Source: a virus. Taken from it: DNA of 40,207 nt. The stretch is from positions 1-40,207 of IMG/VR virus record IMGVR_UViG_3300008267_000318, one strand, 5' to 3'. Of the stretch, positions 37,121-40,207 are shown in pieces (positions within the stretch are counted from its first letter, which is position 1; each line of letters opens with the position of its first letter). Made by a program: the position numbers and the translations under genes. The notes below the pieces were generated by a model. That model was not told the DNA's origin, did no database searches, and was given only the letters and a program-made list of their open reading frames with translations.

Positions 37121-37638
37121 TGATACCAAGCAGACATACCAAAAATGTTGTTTTTAGTGCACCAATACTGAACCTACTAGTAGACAATCCTCATATGGAG
37201 AAAGTGAGGATCAAGTCAATATACCAACAATGGCAAGGTGAAAACATGCAAGAGGTTAGGAGTAAGGACGTAGAGAATCCGTATACGCTACACATAGGAA
37301 CGCCAAACACCGATGAGCAAATGCAACAAGATCGAGTGTTTTTTATCCAAAGCTACTTATCATATAACCCTATTACAAAGACCGTAGAAAAGAGGCAACT
37401 AATTCCATATAGAAACGTTGAAAAGGTGTTTATAGGCAAGCAACGTATTGATGAGCATACATATGGCGATTACGCTTCGTTTATCAATGGTAACATTGTA
37501 GCTAACGATTTAATTTTACTAGACACAAAGCAATCCATAAGGCAGTTGGTTGAAGAGTTGAGTAAAAAAGTGCAATTATTAGAAGGAGAGGTACGCCAAC
37601 TACGCTCTCAAACACAAACACAGCCTATTTATAGGTAA
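37120..37638 (+). CDS. Small protein with C-terminal coiled coil, fibre-associated candidate
   Basis: A 172-aa protein whose last third is ANDLILLDTKQSIRQLVEEL, then SKKVQLLEGEVRQLRSQ, a heptad coiled coil. The 'GNIVANDLILLDTKQSI..LV.EL..KV..LE' pattern resembles the ends of trimeric fibre proteins that terminate in a chaperone-like coil. The N-terminal ~100 residues are mixed and contain SIYQQWQGENM and IPYRNVEKVFIGKQRID. TAATG overlaps at both ends couple it to the large upstream structural gene and to the nucleotidyltransferase gene. A fibre or fibre-assembly role is inferred; no family is recognised with certainty. Confidence 0.7.
   Translation: MIPSRHTKNVVFSAPILNLLVDNPHMEKVRIKSIYQQWQGENMQEVRSKDVENPYTLHIGTPNTDEQMQQDRVFFIQSYLSYNPITKTVEKRQLIPYRNVEKVFIGKQRIDEHTYGDYASFINGNIVANDLILLDTKQSIRQLVEELSKKVQLLEGEVRQLRSQTQTQPIYR
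37625..37632 (+). promoter_or_regulatory. Candidate late promoter element (CTATTTAT)
   Basis: CTATTTAT (then A) lies in the final codons of the 172-aa gene, 5 bases before the ATG at 37638. It has the same 5-base spacing as the 20682 and 27901 elements. It overlaps coding sequence (Pro-Ile-Tyr-Arg), so coincidence is possible. Confidence 0.4.
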
Positions 37639-39848
37639 TGAGCTCTTTATCTAATTTAATAGTAGAATCCTTATTAAAGGAGTTGGAGGAACAGGCAATT
37701 GTTTTGTTCCCTGGTGGATTTAAGCCACCACATGGTGGACATTACGAATTAGCCCTTCGTTACAGCGAACAACCTAATGTAAATCAAGTTATCGTTCTAA
37801 TAGGACCAGAGCCTAGAGAAGGTATAACAAGAGATCAGAGTATTGCCATTTGGAGAGAGTTGACGAAAGGCAACAATAAAATCTTAATCCAGAAAACAGA
37901 AGTTAATAGCCCACTAGCAGCTGCATACAAATATATCGAAACAGCTAAACCTGGAAGCTACGCTCTTGCAGCAAGCTCAAAAGGCGACGACTACAAAAGA
38001 GTACAGCAATTTGTAGCTGGACATCAACCAGGATCAAAGTATGCAAGAGAGGGAGTCAGTGTTGTGGAGTTACCACTTGACACTAAGCCGTTAAATTATC
38101 AAAACAGATCACAGAAGGCAGAAAAATACACTCCAGGGAAAAGCGAAAACGGAAAAGGAATTAGTGCAAGTGTACTTAGAGTTGATTTGAAAAACAACGA
38201 TAAAGAAGCTTTTGCTACAAACTACCCAAACGTATCAGACAAAAACACAATTGATAAGATTTTTGGCATTTTAAAAAAAACAACCGTTTCTGAGGAGATA
38301 GCGCCAAGTGATTTGCTTTCTAGAATAAAAGCGAGATTCAAAGATTTTATCCAAAAAGTAAACCAAGAGAAGGAAGAAACTAAAGAAGCTTTTGGCTTAA
38401 TAGTTCAGGCAGCACAAGACAAGAGAAAGCTTACACCAGAGGAGCAAAAGCAAGTTGGTGAGCAAATGAGAGATGTCCTCAAGACAATGGGATTGGGAGT
38501 TGCAGCTGCACTACCAGGAGGAACAATCTACTTTTTGATTATCAAGTTATTAAAACTAGAAAAATACACAATGCCATCATCGTTTATTACAGAAAAAGTA
38601 AATCTCAACGAAGGAGGAGGAGCAGGACACTTGGCTCATCCATATGAGGACTTAGACCTCACATTTAGAGATATTAAAGATATGATAAAGGCTGCTCTGT
38701 CGGGCAAGTTAGAATATGCACAAGAGAAGTTAGACGGTCAAAACCTATTAGTTACCTACAAGGATGGCAAGGTTAGAGCTGCAAGAAACAAAACAGAGCT
38801 CAAAGATTACGGCCAGCAAAGTAAGACATTAGACCAAGTAGCTGAGAAGTTTGCAGGTAGAGGTCCAATACAGACAGCCTTTGTTGAAACTATGCGCGAC
38901 TTAGAGACCGCAATTAACAAACTAACTCCTGAGCAGAAGGAACAGTTCTTTGAAAACGGAAAAAAGTTTATCAACTTAGAGGTACTTTTCCCAGAAACAC
39001 AAAACGTAATTCCTTACGGAGCAGCATTATTGAGAATGCATCATTTTATCGAGTACGATGAGAAGGGAGCTGCTCAAAACACAGACATTGTTGGTGTTGA
39101 GCAGTTGCAAAGGGCATTTGAAATAATCCAAGCAACAAACCAAAAAACATTTAGAGTAGGAGTAACAAACCCAGCAACAATAAAGCAGGATGCAGACTAC
39201 GCTAATCAAGAAAAGGAGTTTCTTGCAATGGCAGATGCCGTTAAGCAAAAGTATAACTTAGGAGATGAGACGCCTGTAAAAGATTACGTTAAGAAGTGGT
39301 GGACAGATTTTGTAAAAGGCAAAGCAAACGACTACAAATACGAAATACCTGAAGAGGTGCTAGACCTGATCGTGAGAAGATGGGCCTTCACTGACAAATC
39401 AACAGCACTACCAGCAATCAAAGGAATGATCGACAACGACCAGTTTAAATCTTGGTTTGAGCAGTATGACAGATCGAGTGAAGTTGAAAGCAACAAGAAA
39501 GCTGTATTAGAGCCAATAGAGAGGTTGTTTCTTAAGTTAGGAGTTCGTATATTAAAGAATATCGAAAACCTAACAACAGTAAACCCAGACGAAGCAACTA
39601 AAAAAATTAGAAAAGATGTTGAGGATGCGATAATGAACATTAAGCAGGCATCAGCAAACGATACTATAGCAGATAGTGATGCTGCTATGAAGTTTTTAAA
39701 ACGCCAATTGCTTAGATTGAAAGACATTGGCGGCTTTAAAGCAATTGTTCCGACAGAGGGTGTAGTATTTAAGTATAAGGGCAAGCTGTACAAGCTTACA
39801 GGAGCCTTTGCACCTATTAACCAAATTTTAGGCTATTTAAGATTCTAA
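37638..39848 (+). CDS. Multidomain HxGH nucleotidylyltransferase / LETM1-like / ligase-like nucleotidyltransferase
   Basis: A 736-aa protein with three readable parts. (1) Residues ~18-215: a HIGH-superfamily nucleotidylyltransferase (NMNAT/cytidylyltransferase type) with FPGGFKPPHGGH (H32, H35) and ISASVLR (~175-181), equivalent to the ISSTxxR motif. (2) About 225-318: ETKEAFGLI ... KLTPEEQKQVGEQ, then MRDVLKTMGLGVAAALPGG and a hydrophobic helix before MPSSF, resembling bacterial LETM1-like proteins and possibly membrane-associated. (3) About 324-736: a covalent nucleotidyltransferase-like domain with EKLDGQN (motif I Lys364), AARNK, NLEVLFP (E448, motif III-like), TEGVVFK (E707, motif IV) and KLYKLTG (motif V-like). 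The third part resembles ATP-dependent DNA/RNA ligases. The substrate is unknown; NAD metabolism, RNA repair or end modification are possibilities. Confidence 0.78.
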   Translation: MSSLSNLIVESLLKELEEQAIVLFPGGFKPPHGGHYELALRYSEQPNVNQVIVLIGPEPREGITRDQSIAIWRELTKGNNKILIQKTEVNSPLAAAYKYIETAKPGSYALAASSKGDDYKRVQQFVAGHQPGSKYAREGVSVVELPLDTKPLNYQNRSQKAEKYTPGKSENGKGISASVLRVDLKNNDKEAFATNYPNVSDKNTIDKIFGILKKTTVSEEIAPSDLLSRIKARFKDFIQKVNQEKEETKEAFGLIVQAAQDKRKLTPEEQKQVGEQMRDVLKTMGLGVAAALPGGTIYFLIIKLLKLEKYTMPSSFITEKVNLNEGGGAGHLAHPYEDLDLTFRDIKDMIKAALSGKLEYAQEKLDGQNLLVTYKDGKVRAARNKTELKDYGQQSKTLDQVAEKFAGRGPIQTAFVETMRDLETAINKLTPEQKEQFFENGKKFINLEVLFPETQNVIPYGAALLRMHHFIEYDEKGAAQNTDIVGVEQLQRAFEIIQATNQKTFRVGVTNPATIKQDADYANQEKEFLAMADAVKQKYNLGDETPVKDYVKKWWTDFVKGKANDYKYEIPEEVLDLIVRRWAFTDKSTALPAIKGMIDNDQFKSWFEQYDRSSEVESNKKAVLEPIERLFLKLGVRILKNIENLTTVNPDEATKKIRKDVEDAIMNIKQASANDTIADSDAAMKFLKRQLLRLKDIGGFKAIVPTEGVVFKYKGKLYKLTGAFAPINQILGYLRF

Positions 39849-39850
39849 AC

Positions 39851-40156
39851 ATGAAATTAAAAACATTAGTCCCTTTAAGGGAAAAGAAGGAAGCAATCGC
39901 TTCATCACCTGCAACTAATATGACGTTGCATTTCGATAAGGGATTCGAAAACGTAGGTGAAGAAGGCACACCAGAAGCTCACTTTTCAATCAGCATTAGT
40001 AGCGTTGGTGGAAAAGAATTCTTTCGTGGAGTGGGCGATAGTGCTGAAGCTGATAAAATTAACGAAGGTGTCAAGTTGGAGTTGCGCAGAGCTTTGCGTA
40101 AGTTTGATAAGCATGTTCAATACATTCTAGATAAATACAAGTTTCAATCAAGATGA
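39851..40156 (+). CDS. Small uncharacterised protein
   Basis: A 101-aa protein two bases downstream of the 736-aa enzyme. Residues ~23-60 form beta strands (NMTLHFDKGFENVG, AHFSISISSVGG) and the C-terminal ~35 residues a basic helix (VKLELRRALRKFDKHVQYIL). It has no membrane segment, cysteine or recognised motif. Its TGA overlaps the next start (ATGAG). Tight coupling suggests it is expressed with the nucleotidyltransferase, but no functional link is shown. Confidence 0.72.
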   Translation: MKLKTLVPLREKKEAIASSPATNMTLHFDKGFENVGEEGTPEAHFSISISSVGGKEFFRGVGDSAEADKINEGVKLELRRALRKFDKHVQYILDKYKFQSR

Positions 40157-40207
40157 GTTACTACGTTACGACTGCTAAAAAATCCTACCAGGAGCACACT
40201 GAGGGTG
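40153..40207 (+). CDS. Start of a gene running off the right edge
   Basis: An ATG at 40153 overlaps the preceding stop (ATGA) and opens a frame that stays open to the end of the window, giving MSYYVTTAKKSYQEHTEG. Eighteen residues are too few to identify the product. The stop/start overlap, the normal junction type in this genome, is the main support. Confidence 0.55.
   Translation, partial: MSYYVTTAKKSYQEHTEG

Noticed and set aside
39332-39793. A 153-aa minus-strand open frame
   Set aside because: It is antisense to the conserved C-terminal half of the 736-aa enzyme, and its composition is that of a shadow frame.
1-40207. tRNA genes, CRISPR arrays, insertion sequences, attachment sites
   Set aside because: No cloverleaf-like stretch, regularly spaced repeats, transposase or integrase was seen; intergenic space is too short for most of these.

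Overview
The window is an AT-rich segment of a tailed, contractile-tail (T4-like myovirus) phage genome. All supported genes lie on the + strand and are packed almost end to end, many sharing ATGA or TAATG stop/start overlaps. The phage assignment rests on homologues of the late sigma factor gp55, baseplate wedge proteins gp25 and gp6, a gp5-like OB-fold hub/spike set, a gp61-type primase and gp46/gp47 recombination proteins. The host cannot be read directly. The start codons lack Shine-Dalgarno sequences and several have A-rich leaders, which fits Bacteroidota-type translation, but this is only a weak hint.

Layout. 1-2515: end of a coiled-coil gene, HD-domain hydrolase, small membrane protein, gp55-like late sigma factor and two small unknown genes. 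2512-8530: three tandem paralogues of a baseplate hub/spike protein (bare core, core + M23-like domain, core + GH19-like domain), then a beta-helix spike-like protein and an unknown protein. 8534-14198: a 979-aa helical tape-measure candidate, a small protein, gp25 and gp6. 14200-26019: distal baseplate/tail proteins, namely a DNRLRE-like protein, two Ig-domain paralogues and a 1731-aa protein whose C-terminus appears to continue in the -1 frame. 26051-29522: three structural proteins, the last two paralogous, separated by the only strong intrinsic terminator seen. 29522-33919: a DNA-metabolism island with T7-type endonuclease I, gp61-type primase and a gp47-gp46 (Mre11-Rad50) fusion. 33947-40207: a large structural protein, a small coiled-coil protein, a 736-aa multidomain nucleotidyltransferase and two short genes.

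How it fits together. Most of the window encodes the tail/baseplate: a cell-wall-degrading spike, wedge proteins and peripheral carbohydrate-binding-like proteins. It is interleaved with late-transcription and recombination/replication functions. A recurrent TATTTAT element lies just before seven gene starts, five to eighteen bases from the ATG, and is a candidate late promoter for the gp55 homologue. When it ends in A it is the exact reverse complement of T4's TATAAATA. Its closeness to the ATG suggests leaderless or very short-leader mRNAs.

The most unusual items are the 736-aa protein (HxGH nucleotidylyltransferase + LETM1-like membrane segment + ligase-like covalent nucleotidyltransferase), the three-version spike set, the promoter-like motif, the 16-bp palindrome before the 237-aa gene, and the frame disruption at the end of the 1731-aa gene. 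No tRNA, CRISPR array, insertion sequence or attachment site was recognised, and no stretch over 300 bases lacks a gene.
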